Assembly: GCA_973895155.1 (NCBI GenBank)
Contig: OZ316891.1
Span: 25,110,001-25,174,000, forward strand
Source: Marsupella aquatica
Lineage: Eukaryota; Marchantiophyta
Direction: 5' to 3'
Length of the DNA stretch: 64,000 nt
The notes beneath the pieces were generated by a model, which saw nothing but the letters and a program-made list of their open reading frames with translations, was not told the origin of the DNA and searched no databases. Both the position numbers and the translations under genes were made by a program. Positions 31,975 through 42,790 of the stretch are shown here, in pieces; the first letter of the stretch is position 1, and each line of letters opens with the position of its first letter.

Positions 31975-34900
31975 AAAAAGAGAGGAGGTTCGCCACTTGC
32001 TACAAGAATCACCGCAGTCGCTTGATGATCAAATGAATGATGCAATGCAAGATGGCGGGATTCCTGGGGATCCTAATATGATCCTGCAGTGAGTTTGTGT
32101 GACATGAATAGTTCAATGTGGCACTGAAATTGTGATTGTATTTTCATATTGGAATGTTGCAGAACCACAGAATTTTCAAAGAAACGAAAGGAGTATGCAA
32201 GAAGGGTGTCCAACACTATCTCTGGGCGTGTGCGTCGGAGTGAAAGGTTGAGCAAGAAGGTGGTACCTACAATGGCAGAATGTGGAGATGACATGGATGC
32301 TGCACAGGTGGGTGCAGACACTAGACAAGAAGATGCAGATGATGAGTATTTTCCAGAGGAAATGGATGAGGATGGGGGTTATGAAGATGAATACATTGCA
32401 GAGCAGCCCCAAAAGAAACAGGTAAGTAGTTTTCCCAACAAGGTTTTGAGTTAAAAACTCTTATTTGGAGGTTTCATATGTTCAGTACTACACATATGTA
32501 CCTTGCTTAGTTCCTGACATTGTAGTTGGTGATGTGATGCAGCGTCCTGCCAGTTCTGTTTTGCCTTCAAAGCCTGTGCATGCACCATACCAGCAGGGGG
32601 GGCTGACCTTTGATCAAGGTTGGCAAGGTGGTAGTAGTGGTAGATCCCAGGCTGGTGCCCAATACTATGGCAGGGGGCAAGCTCTAGGTTATGCCCATGG
32701 TAGAGGCAGAGCAGGTCCAAACCCACAGTCTCGTGGGTTTGGACGTCCACCTCAACCATGGGGATGTGAGTATATATCTATATGCCAGTTCTTTGTGAAG
32801 GCATGACACTCCTGAATTTCAGACTGCATATCAATTTTTGACATTGTTTGGGATGTATTGGATTCAGACAACATGAAATTTTGTCCACCTACCATTGCAT
32901 GCAGATTCTGCCCAACCTGATTGGGCAAATGCTAGTAATGATCAGTTCCAATGTCCACAAGGACAAACATGGGTTGAACCAGGTTGGGAGGATGGTGGTG
33001 GGTCGTGGAATGAACAAGGTTGGGAAGGTGGTGAAGGTAATTGGCAAGGATATCAAAATACAGTACCTACAAACGTTGGAAGAGGGGCAGGTAATGTCTG
33101 ATCTTGTCAGCAATGGAAGAACCCATTATATCTGGAGTCCATTCACGTGGGGGGGGATTCTGCACATGTATAATGATAGAAAATGTATGTGTGTAGGTTG
33201 GACAGTCGAACCATCGACTCAAGTATTCACTAATGCCCCTATGCAGATGCAGCACGGAAGGGGGACAGGTATGTCGGTGAATGTTCAGTTGTTTTCCTAC
33301 AGTTTGTACTTAGTTTTCAGTACATATGTTTGCACACACATACCTAGAAAGTGACATCATTCGGCCCCTGTACTAGGCTGGACAGGTGGTCCAGGGTCGC
33401 AACAATTTCAGAGTGCAGTCCCTGCACAGGCATCTACAGGCAGAGCTACAGGTATGTATGTTTGAAGAATTCTTCTTGAAGTGAAGCATTGAATGTTGCC
33501 GTCATCCATTCTGCTGTATGTAGTTCTCAAGCATGAATGGCATTGTATTTTCCCAGGTGGCTTCAGAACCCCAGGTAGGGTGAATGAAGGGGTGGCCAAT
33601 ACAACGCCCAGTACTACCGAGAGCAGTGCACGAGGGGAGGTGACAAAGAAAGGGAACGTAAAGTTGAATGAGAGACAATGGGTGGATGCTGAGTGTCCTC
33701 GCAAGAACCGATGGCATGCTAATTTGAAAGCTGAAGTATTGCGTTGGTTAGATGTGAGTGTTATTAATTTTAAAAAACAGCATCCAAAAGATTGGAAGAC
33801 TGTATGTGAAAATGTTGCTGGCAAATGGAATTATGTGGGCAGTGATGATGGCGTGGACATAGGTTGCCTAGAGAGTACAGCAGGTAAAATCATCAAGCAA
33901 GAGAGGTGGAGAATGCATAAGGCTTGGAAGGAAGGTGGGGAGAAGCCAGATATGCCTCCACCAGCCAGTTGTGATGATAAAGTGTGGGCAAGGTTAGTAG
34001 CTTATTTTGTAACAGATGCTTCAAAAAAGAAGAGTTCACAGATGACCGAGGCCAGGTTGAGTGTTCAGAACCCTAATCTGACAGGAAGGACCGGCACTGC
34101 ACCGACAGCTAAACGTTTGGTAAGAATGAATGGCCTAGCTATGTAATTTATGCTACACTATGTACTGTTTTTTAGTGTAAACCCATACATGTAAACTTTG
34201 TTTTTTAGTGTACATTCCCTGAATATTGATCGATAACTTGTGTTTGCCATGCATGTGCAGAAACCCCAATTGGGGCAAAGCCCTTCAAAAGAAGAGTTGA
34301 GGGCCAAAATTGTGAACACCCGAGCTCAAGAGGGTGTATCTGAATCCTCCAAGCATGTAAGTTATATGAGTTCTGATTGGTAATTGAATGACCTGCGTTG
34401 AATTTCAGGTGTACACTGTATATAACATTGATTGTGCATATATTGCCCAACATTTCATATGGAGTGATTGAACCTATACCCATGTGTCATGTAGGGAGGT
34501 GGATCTTTACTTACAGAGATAAGTGGTCGTTTGAAGGCTGTCGAAACATGTCTTCCAGAGATCAATGAACGTTTGAATTCATTGACTGACTTGTTCCATG
34601 TGAACTTCAAGACATTAATGGAAGCTGTTGTGTCGGTGAGAGATAAAATTGATTCCAATTCTGCAGGAGTTCCACCATCACCACTTGAGGTGGCAAAGTC
34701 GATGCACTCTTCTGGCATGCCAACGACATGTAGGCTTGAAGGTAAGGCCTTTACAACTGTGTGGGATATGATTATTAAATGTATAGTTTGAATTGACATT
34801 GTTTGTTGAATGTGTTATTTTTAGTAACATATATTGTGGTTGTTGTGTCCATAGAGAATAAGACAGGTGCTACAGAGAAGAAATATGAGAACCTGGCAAA

Positions 34901-35651
34901 TACTCGCTGTAATTTAGAGGCAACAAAGTTGCAGTTTGTACAAGCAACTTGTTTGACAGAGGGCAGTCAACCATGTTTGGATAAGGATGACATTGGCAAG
35001 GGAGTGGATGATATCAATGTTGGGGCAAATGAGGATATCAGCAAGCATGACAAGGATACCATTGAGCCAGATTCATGCTATGTAGATCTTGACTCCATTG
35101 CAGAGATAAATGATTTGCAGAATGTATCATTCTCAATGATAGGTGTGCCTCTTGTTGAGATAAATCCAACCAAAGAGTTAGTTGGTATGACACTCCCAGG
35201 TGATGAACCTGCTACTGTGACAGTCCTAATAGAGGAACCTACTGAGCCTAGCTTCACTACTGTGAAGAGAGGAAGCATGCGCACACGAAGCAAGTCTGCT
35301 GGTGGGAGCAAAGCCACGTCAAAGGTTTCATACAAACCTCCAAGAACAGTGCTGGCAGAAAGATCTAAAGTGGAAGTGGGGAAAGCACCTAATGCTGAGG
35401 GACAAAGTGGCTTGTTAGCTATTGATGAGAGTGGAACACGAGTAGGATTTGGCAGAGTGCAGGTTGGTTCCACAACGTTCCATGGCAAGAGGATTCCCCC
35501 AAGTTATTCAGTAGTGTTAGTCACATTACTAGTGAAACCTAAAGTTGTCCTTCCCATTCCAAACACAAATGATGATCCTCCTCAAAAGACACTTGGAGAT
35601 GCTGCAGGTTCTTTGGTATTATGGCCAAGCAAGTTCATAGAGGATCCATAA
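31975..35651 (+). CDS. CACTA-1 GW/WG-rich protein with En/Spm-like (Transposase_24-type) domain, spliced
   Basis: Ten exons with GT..AG borders stay in one frame: 31,975-32,088; 32,163-32,421; 32,543-32,765; 32,905-33,090; 33,197-33,268; 33,377-33,451; 33,557-34,119; 34,261-34,356; 34,495-34,741; 34,855-35,651. About 870 residues; the 5' exon(s) are not identified. Order: basic segment (SKKRKEYARR); acidic stretch (DEYFPEEMDEDGGYEDE); Gly/Trp-rich region (QGWQGG, PWGY, PGWED, QGWEGG, GGWTVEP, GGWTGG), in part from two small exons with both borders in phase 1; then the conserved KDWKTVCENVAGKW..VWARLVAYFVTDASKKKSSQMTEARL, matching the plant En/Spm transposase-associated domain (W-x-x-L-V..K-K-S..N/A-R); a helical segment; and an Arg/Ser tail. 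The likely role is binding element DNA like TNPA. GW motifs may bind Argonaute, which is inference. Confidence 0.72.
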
Positions 35652-36129
35652 CAATGTCATGCCATTATTTGTTTGTAGTGTGAGTCATGTCATGTAGATT
35701 TTAGATGTCAAGAAGCAGTACAAGAATCATGTCCTCTTGGAGATTCATAGTATCATGCATGTGCTTTCAGTTATCTCATCCTGCAGTCATCAATTATGAG
35801 TTCCTGTTTTGTCTGAATTACATTGATCACATTGTAAACTATTCCATTGGAATTTAAATGATCTTCATTTTTTAGCAAGATTGTGATTGTGTTTAATTCT
35901 TATGAATGTTTTATGTAGGATCTGCTTATATGATGCTTTGTTTCATGTGGATGTCATTCATGCTATGTTCATTTCTTGTATTCAATGTGTTATATTTCTA
36001 AAGTTAGAACATCAGTTTCTATGTATTGTAATGTGGAGTGCTCTCTCTCCTTATGAACTGTCCCTCTCTGTTCATTAGTCATGGTTATAACTTGCATGTG
36101 AACCTTATTAGTTATAAACATGAGTATAT
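35652..36129 (+). other. 3' flank of the GW-rich gene
   Basis: AT-rich, no ORF of note. Possible polyadenylation context lies after the TAA at 35,649, but no clear AATAAA is seen within 100 bp. Confidence 0.4.
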
Positions 36130-36505
36130 AGAGTCCCAAATGGTTTTGTTGTGTGACGCGGGCCAGGGTCTCCATTGGTCTCTCCTGTGACACTAAATGG
36201 TCACACGCTAGTCGTTGTTGAATGCGGGTAAGTCATGTATGTGACTTACTATGTGACTCGCTGAAGTCATATTGCAGTCACGTAGAAACAAGGCTAGACT
36301 CCACAATAAAGTCACAGATCAGTCACAAATGGGTATCAAGCAAGTTGCAAAGCCCAGTATCAATAGTGACTTCCATTTTTTGGTCTCAACTTTTGCAACT
36401 CCAAGGGTCACAGCGTGGGTCAAGTCACGTTGAGTCACAATGAAGTCACATGAGCCAAAATGAGTCACATATTGCGGTCTCAGTTCACCTCGGATTCTTC
36501 TAGTG
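36130..36505. repeat. CACTA-1 right subterminal repeats (GTGAC/GTCAC) and terminus
   Basis: At least a dozen copies of GTCACA/TGTGAC in both orientations lie between 36,150 and 36,475, ending in TCTTCTAGTG at 36,505. This spacing of short motifs next to the terminus is the usual CACTA arrangement. Confidence 0.8.
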
Positions 36506-37210
36506 GACTAATGCCTCTCAATTCCATCTCGGAGAGGGTCTCCGAGAGACACGATGCCTGATCTGCCTTACCTTTCCTCCCGTGATATGGTCCAAGAGTT
36601 TAGAGGCATTGCCATTTCATGCACACTACTCCTTCTCGAAGAGGGTCTTCGAGAGTACAAGGTGTCTGAAGTTCTTCATCTCCCTAGATAAAGTGAAGAC
36701 ATTTGGGGCACACCTTTCTATGTTGGTGAGGGTCTCTGACATGGAGCAGGGGTATTTTGGATTTAGATTGTCAACTTCCTTGTCCACAATCCTCTTTTGC
36801 GAGTGTCTCAAAACAGGATGACTGCCAGATGTGGCACACCACGCCATCTCGGAGAGGGTCTCCGAGATCTATCGGTGCTGTCTCATTGCAGCTTTGTATA
36901 CCCCACCCAAGGGTATATAGGTTTAGGGTTTAGAGGTCTTTGTCAATCCCGCTATCCATTCTCGGTGAGGGTCTTTGAGATTTGGACTCGTATTGTGGGC
37001 CCCCATTCCCTCTTTGGGACGAGGCTCCAAGATGTTGACACGTCTCAGTATTGGCCCGCTATCCATTCTCGGCAAGGGTCTTTGAGATTTGGACTCGTAT
37101 TGTGGGCCCCCATTCCCTCTTTGGGACGAGGCTCTGAGATGTTGACACGTCTCAGTATGGGCCGCAATTAATTGTTGGCGAGGGTCTTTGAGATTTGGAC
37201 CCTAAATCTC
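36506..37210. repeat. M1 repeats upstream of the ParB/Ulp1 gene
   Basis: CTCGGAGAGGGTCTCCGAGA palindromes lie at about 36,528 and 36,850, with half-sites between. A tandem duplication of about 115 bp occurs at about 36,948-37,062 and 37,063-37,160 (CCATTCTCGGYRAGGGTCTT..GGACTCGTATTGTGGGCCCC..TGTTGACACGTCTCAGTAT). A TTTAGGG-like block lies at about 36,920. It continues the M1 repeat DNA found left of CACTA-1. Confidence 0.8.
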
Positions 37211-38105
37211 ATACCCCCGTACTGGGCCGTAAACCCTAGAACCTTACGTACTTTCTTGTTTGGCCGCGTACTTTCTTGTTTGGCCCGTTAATTAACAAGA
37301 TGTACGTTCTCTAGTATAGTTCGGATCTCCCGTATCCATGTACTTGTGTGCGGTGCGGTACCGGGGATCTCTCGTATCCATGGAGTACTTCCATGCGGTG
37401 CGGTACGTGCGGTACGAGGGTCCTTCCTTACTCTTCCTCGTCACCGGTGCGGTACGTGCGGTACGAGGGTCCTTCTTCCTTACTCTTCCTTGTCACTCTT
37501 GCTCTTCACGCTTTGTTAGGGCTTTCAACGTCGTTCTCACTTATCCCTGCGCTTCCTCACTCTTCATCATTCACTCCCCATCTCATTCACTCCCTGTTAT
37601 TCCTCACGCATCCTCGCTCTTCCTAGGTCCCCTCCGCTCTTTGTCCCAGTCTTCCAATCACGTTGGCTTTCCTCTCTTCCACTTATTCTTGGCAAGTGTG
37701 GCCGTGTGCCCTGGTTTGCGAAGGTGTTTTGAAGGCTTCACCTTGGCGGCGGTCGAGTCTCGTAGTTTCAAGCTCTGTGCTGGTTGGCAAAGGTGATTTG
37801 AAGGTCTTAGTTTGGTTTGAGCTCGGCAGTGGTCGACTCTCAAAGTTTCAAGCTTTGTGCTGCAAAGGGTGATTTGAAGGTCTCAGTCGGCGGTGGTCGA
37901 ATCACTCTCAGTGGGTTGTAGTTTCAAGCGCGGCGCTTCACCCATCTCCGAGGTTGGAAATTTTGTTCACTGCATGACTGTCTACACGATTTGAATGTAT
38001 GTTGCAAGCTTGACATGTCAAAACTTTTGCTCGGCGGGGCTCGCCAAGATGTATGGTTATTGTGAAGTAATTCTTGAATGTTTTCTCATGTAATCTTAGA
38101 TCACA
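37211..38105 (+). promoter_or_regulatory. promoter/leader of the ParB/Ulp1 gene
   Basis: Blocks at about 37,235-37,556 match the minus-strand promoter at 19,312-19,870 in order and strand sense. A direct repeat GGTGCGGTACGTGCGGTACG lies at about 37,397 and 37,446. From about 37,680 a unit of about 90 bp (GGTGATTTGAAGGTCT..GGTCGASTCTC..GTTTCAAGCTYTGTGCT) is repeated three times. One M1 half-site (CTCGGCGGGGCTCGCCAAGAT) lies at about 38,031. The ATG is at 38,106, so a long leader or leader intron is likely. Confidence 0.6.
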
Positions 38106-40329
38106 ATGGTGAAGAGGAAAGACTCGGCTGGTTCTGTCGCTGGACCTGTTGATAGCGGAACTTTTCAGCGGAGTAAGAAACAATGGTCTTTGTCCCCTTC
38201 GCCAGTGACATCTCGACTAACACGCTCACAAGGTGGTCCCCTTGTGGAGTCAGTGGACTCAAGGAGGAAGTTTGAGCCAAAGCAAATATCGTTCGAGCCA
38301 ATAGGAGCAGCGGAATTAGCAGATATTGCAGAGAAGGGAGCTTGGGAGTTGATCGTCTCCAAGTATGAGATGAAGTTTGAAAAAGATCCTCCCCGGATCC
38401 CCTTATGCCGGCTCATGCCAATGGAGGCCGTCAGGAATCTTCATGATGAGTCAGTGGTCAAACTAAAAAAAGGATTCAGAGAGAGCGGCTATGTTGTAAA
38501 GCTCAGCGAGTTCCACATCACTGAGTTCAATGAAGCAGGGGAGACGAGGACAGTGGCAGAGTTCAAGCCCTATTGGGACTCGCTGTGGACTGAAATCAAT
38601 GAGCAGTTTGAGCAAGAGTGCGATGCGTCAGAGGACTTCAAAATGCTCAAGGACAAGATGGTTTTGGGTTTTTGACGGAAACCATAGGTACACAGCTTGG
38701 TCTGCAGTTGCGGAGGAGTTTCCAGATCAACCGCAGTACCATCCGTGTGTCAGATTCTCTCTTTTGAACGCTGGAAAGGACGGATTCAAGAAGGTTGAGC
38801 AAGCAATGCATGCTCTGAACTTGTAAGTAACTCACATTTTGCAACAACAGGTATACAATATTGTTTCCCTTGTGTGAATACCCTATTGGCAATCTGTCAA
38901 AGATTGCCTTGTTTGAATGTTAGACCTAAGAACATTCTTTGCCGTGTCCAGGATAAGCGTGACTGTCATGAGGACGTCATGGTTCAATGACGCCGATCGG
39001 GTGGCGAAGCTGTTGAACAATCCATTGGAGGAGTACAGTTTGCTTATGTCCAAGGAGACGCTGGAGGGTTTCCTCAAGGCTCGAAATCGTGGCCACGGGA
39101 AGACTTGGTACTCCAAGAACATGACAAAAGAGGCAGCTGTGTACATCATGAGCTGGTCAAACATTGAAGCGGGGCGAATCAATATTTCAAAGGAAATGGC
39201 ACAAGACGCAGGTCGTGGGCACCCGTGGAATGCCAAGAGACTTGAGCATGAGACTGAGGCAATGATTACTGCTGCGTGCAAGAGCTGGGACACTAAGTTC
39301 CCCAAGCTTGCAGCCTGCGTGAATCCAACCAATGGTTTGGAATTCATCCTGGCATGTCGACAGCTCTATCACAAGTTGGCAAAGGAGGCCAAGCAGGGTG
39401 TCATGAATGTGCAGGTTGGATTGGACAGGATCCGCTTGTTTTCTGGGCCTTGGTTAAATGCAAAGTGCAGATTAAAACTCCTTGAAGGCTCATTTTGGAA
39501 CGGAGGAAGATAGGAGTAGGTATCACCATCCACGTAGCAATAGTGATTCAGCGGTTAGATCATGGCTAGCAATGTGGTCAATGTGGTGTTACATCGACTA
39601 CGTTGGTTGTATCTTGTTGACCAATTTTGCTGAGAAGGCCTACCAGCCTGGCAATTTTAGCGGAACGCAAGAGGAATTTGCTGAGCTTTATAGAAAGCTT
39701 TACCGATCTTATGTGCAAGAGAAATCCTTAAAAGTAGGCGGTGACATTTGGAATGAAGGGAATACCAAATTGGCATTTTGGGAAGCGTGGATTAAGCAAA
39801 CAAAGTGGTGCGTGACAAGATTTCTCATACATCAGGAGAACATGAACATCTCATACATGTTGAAACAACTACCATTGGTGATTAGATCTTGGATGGAGGC
39901 TACAGGTAGCCTTAGCATGTATCCATGTGATGGTAGCATGCCTCATGGCAGAGTATTCTCAGAGTGGGAACGGAGGAACTGCCCATGGTACATGGAGTAT
40001 GACAATTGGAACACTTTTCTCGAGGTTGCCGAGAAGGATAGTGCAGACCTGCTCAAAGAAGCACAGGAACCTAGTAATTACTATGATATAACAAAGTTGC
40101 GACAACTGTCAGATTCAGTAACGGAGGCAACAGAGGTGGAGACCCTTATCCCAACTGACCCTGCCTATGACGGGAAGAAGGCCAGAAAAGAAGGTGAACG
40201 GAAGGTTGACAAGGAACCATTGAGCGACATCAGTCAGTCTGACTCGCTAACCAGTCCAAGAAAAACATCAGGTATTACTCGATTCCTTTTGCATTGCATA
40301 GTGGTTTCATTTGGAACTACATCTTGGCT

Positions 40330-40560
40330 GGGTTTGCTAACATAGTACTGAACCAATTTCGGGGTCGTTGAGATAGACTGCATCTCATCTTGGCGAGGCT
40401 CGCTGAGAACAAACAAGTTTTAGTTGCATCTTGTCCAAACCCTTGGATCTCATCTCGGCAAGGCTTGCTGAGATGAACAGCCAAATGTCGTCTGGACCTT
40501 TGCAGATGAAGTATAATGTCAAGTGTCTGGATGTCATGTCGGCGAGGCTCGCGGAGAAGC
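40330..40560. repeat. M1 half-palindromes in an intron
   Basis: CTTGGCGAGGCTCGCTGAGA at about 40,389, CTCGGCAAGGCTTGCTGAGA at about 40,452 and TCGGCGAGGCTCGCGGAGA at about 40,540. These use the GGC spacer variant of the M1 palindrome. They lie wholly within the intron 40,272-40,598. Confidence 0.8.
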
Positions 40561-42364
40561 TTAGGATCAATAACCCCATTGCTTTGCAATCTATCCAGGT
40601 ATGAAGGAGATACCGGAGGAACCAGGTTTTGTAAAAAGCAAGGCTGTAGAAGTGGCTTCAAAGCCAATTATAGAGAAGGCTCCACAGCCAACAATAGAGT
40701 CGGCTACAGAACCAACTGCAGAACCAACAATAGAGCCGGCTACACTACAACAAGGCAACCAGCAAGTGGAGCAACAAAGCGTGCAGCCTTTGACAGAGCC
40801 AATGGTAGACCAGCCTCTGGACCAACAAAGCGAGAAGCAACAAGAGCATGACGCATCCCAGGGAGAGAACGCAACCCAAGGAGGGGATCATTCAGATGAC
40901 GTACGGGTAGATAACGAAGGAGAAGATGAACGGGTAGAGGACGAAGGAGAAGACAAACGGGTAGAGGACAAAGGAGAAGACGAACAAGAGGGGCGTGAGT
41001 CTAATACTCTGGCGCCAAAACGGATGCCATTATCCTCAAGGCCGAAGACAAAGGCTGCAAAAAAGACCAAAACAACGAGGCCCAAACCTCGCCGCGCAAA
41101 AGCACGTGACACTGAGCTTGAAGACATTCCGCCCAGCCCCATAGAGCAACCCCCGCCTAGCACCATACCACAACCCCCGCCCAGCCCAATAGAGGTTCCG
41201 CCCACGACAATCCAACATGAGGCCCCAACGGATGGCCCAAATTACGAAGAGGACGTTGAAGGAGAACCTGAGTCGGATGGCACAGAGGTGGTTGGAGTTC
41301 GGTGTTCAAGCGCCGATAACTTTTCTTCCCCGCTCAGGCATTGTTATTTTAAATGGTCTCCGTATCTTTTCAAAACTTACTTTGACGCTGCCAATGACAG
41401 TAAAGAACCGGCTGTGGTACTCCGTTTTAGAGACTGGTGCAGAAAGCTTAGGCGGGGTGGTTTGGCTGCAGAAGGCTGGCTAAAGAACGGGAAGCCTACA
41501 AGGTCTGGTGCAAATCTGATTCTGATTCAAATGGGATCAGACACCCGCATGCATGTGGATGGGAACATCCCATTGTGGAATTTGTTCCGGCCAGACGACC
41601 TCAGTCGGGTTGAGGATTTTGTGTGAGTTTTCCTCGATGATGAGGGATTGTTTGGCATAGTGCACAGTGCTTCGGTTGCCCACTCCGCAGTACTTTGTGA
41701 CAGTCTCAATTACGAAGAGACCAATTGGGTGCTGAAAGACACCTTTTTCATCTGGAACGCCACACCCACCTTTGACTTCACGACTCGAAAGCGGGTAAGT
41801 CTTATAGATTTAACTCCATTCTTGTCTTATGTTCTTTCGGTGACTTGTACTCAGAAAGACTCATCACTGACTTTGTTCAGTACCTCCAGAGTGAATATCT
41901 CAAGCTGGACCTTTGGGGATTTAAATCGTCTGCCGAGGTATGCCCAAAGGATGACGTGAAGCCAATCAGTGTCGAGCTTGATATGAAGTTGAGGAACGGG
42001 CTAACTAACTATACAACGGGTCAAAATGAGACCATTGATGATTTTGGTGGCACCTTGTCTCCAGCTACACTCCAATGTATAATAGAATATACAACTAAGC
42101 TAGGGGGAACTGTTGTCACGTTCAATGCACACTTCGGGGCTATCTTTAAGGCTGGTGAGAATTGTGGGCGGATGGTCTTTGGGATCGAATCCTATCCGTA
42201 CTTCAAATCTTATGTGGAACACACGATGACAGAGTTCGTTGGAGTGCCTCTAACGGAGCAAGAGGAGGCAGTGGATCGTCGAAAATCCAATCCAAAAAAG
42301 CGCAAGAAGAAAAAGCCTTCATGTGAGTTTACTACCGTTTCCCTTCAATGATTTTAATATTGTC

Positions 42365-42790
42365 CCATAGTATTTCAGCGGACTCGCCGAGATGGCTCTC
42401 CATCTGGGCAAATCCATCTCGGCTTACCTCTCCGAGATGCATGTCGGCCGGCCTAGCCGAGAGGATCGCATCTGGCCCGGGCACTTTGAGATTTACTGGA
42501 AAGTCCCTCTCAGCTGGCCTCTCCGAGATGCATGTCGGCGGGCCTCGCCGAGAGGAACTGCATCTGGCCCGGGCATATTCAGATTTCCAGGCAAGTCCAT
42601 CTCAACAGGCCTCTCTGAGATGCATGTCGGCGGGCCTCGCCCAGATGAATCCCGAGTGGCCTGGCCACGTCAACTTCTATTGGCAAGTCCACGTAGGGCC
42701 TTAGATGCGTCTGGAGGGACAAAAATACATCTTGGCTAGCCTCTCTAAGATCTATCTCGAAAGGCGACTCAATGGATTATCTGGGGTGTC
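42365..42790. repeat. tandem M1 palindromes in an intron
   Basis: About 75-bp units: CTCTCCGAGATGCATGTCGG followed by CGGGCCTCGCCGAGAGGA, then CATCTGGCCCGGGCA. There are at least three copies (42,370-42,660), all within the intron 42,323-42,879 of the ParB/Ulp1 gene. Confidence 0.85.

Larger units (their letters stand above)
26496..36505. mobile_element. complete CACTA (En/Spm) element CACTA-1, 10,010 bp, in M1
   Basis: The left end is CACTAGAAGAAAACC at 26,496 and the right end complement is CACTAGAAGAATCCG at 36,505. Within 50 bp both ends also carry CTGAGACC and TATGTGACT in the same order, so the terminal repeat is about 45 bp and imperfect. The trinucleotide GAC precedes the left end (26,493-26,495) and follows the right end (36,506-36,508): the 3-bp target duplication of CACTA elements. 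Inside are a spliced GW-rich gene (31,975-35,651), fragments of two host genes, and GTCAC/GTGAC subterminal repeats. I see no En/Spm main transposase (DDE), so mobility would need help from another copy. It lies between two divergent M1 genes, in M1 repeat DNA. Confidence 0.88.

Noticed and set aside
38640-38680. Programmed -1 ribosomal frameshift at GGGTTTT
   Set aside because: A -1 shift does not enter the frame that encodes DGNHR; a +1 shift or indel is needed.
40888-41218. Minus-strand Ser/Gly-rich ORFs
   Set aside because: Antisense of the acidic and Pro-rich repeats of the ParB/Ulp1 gene.
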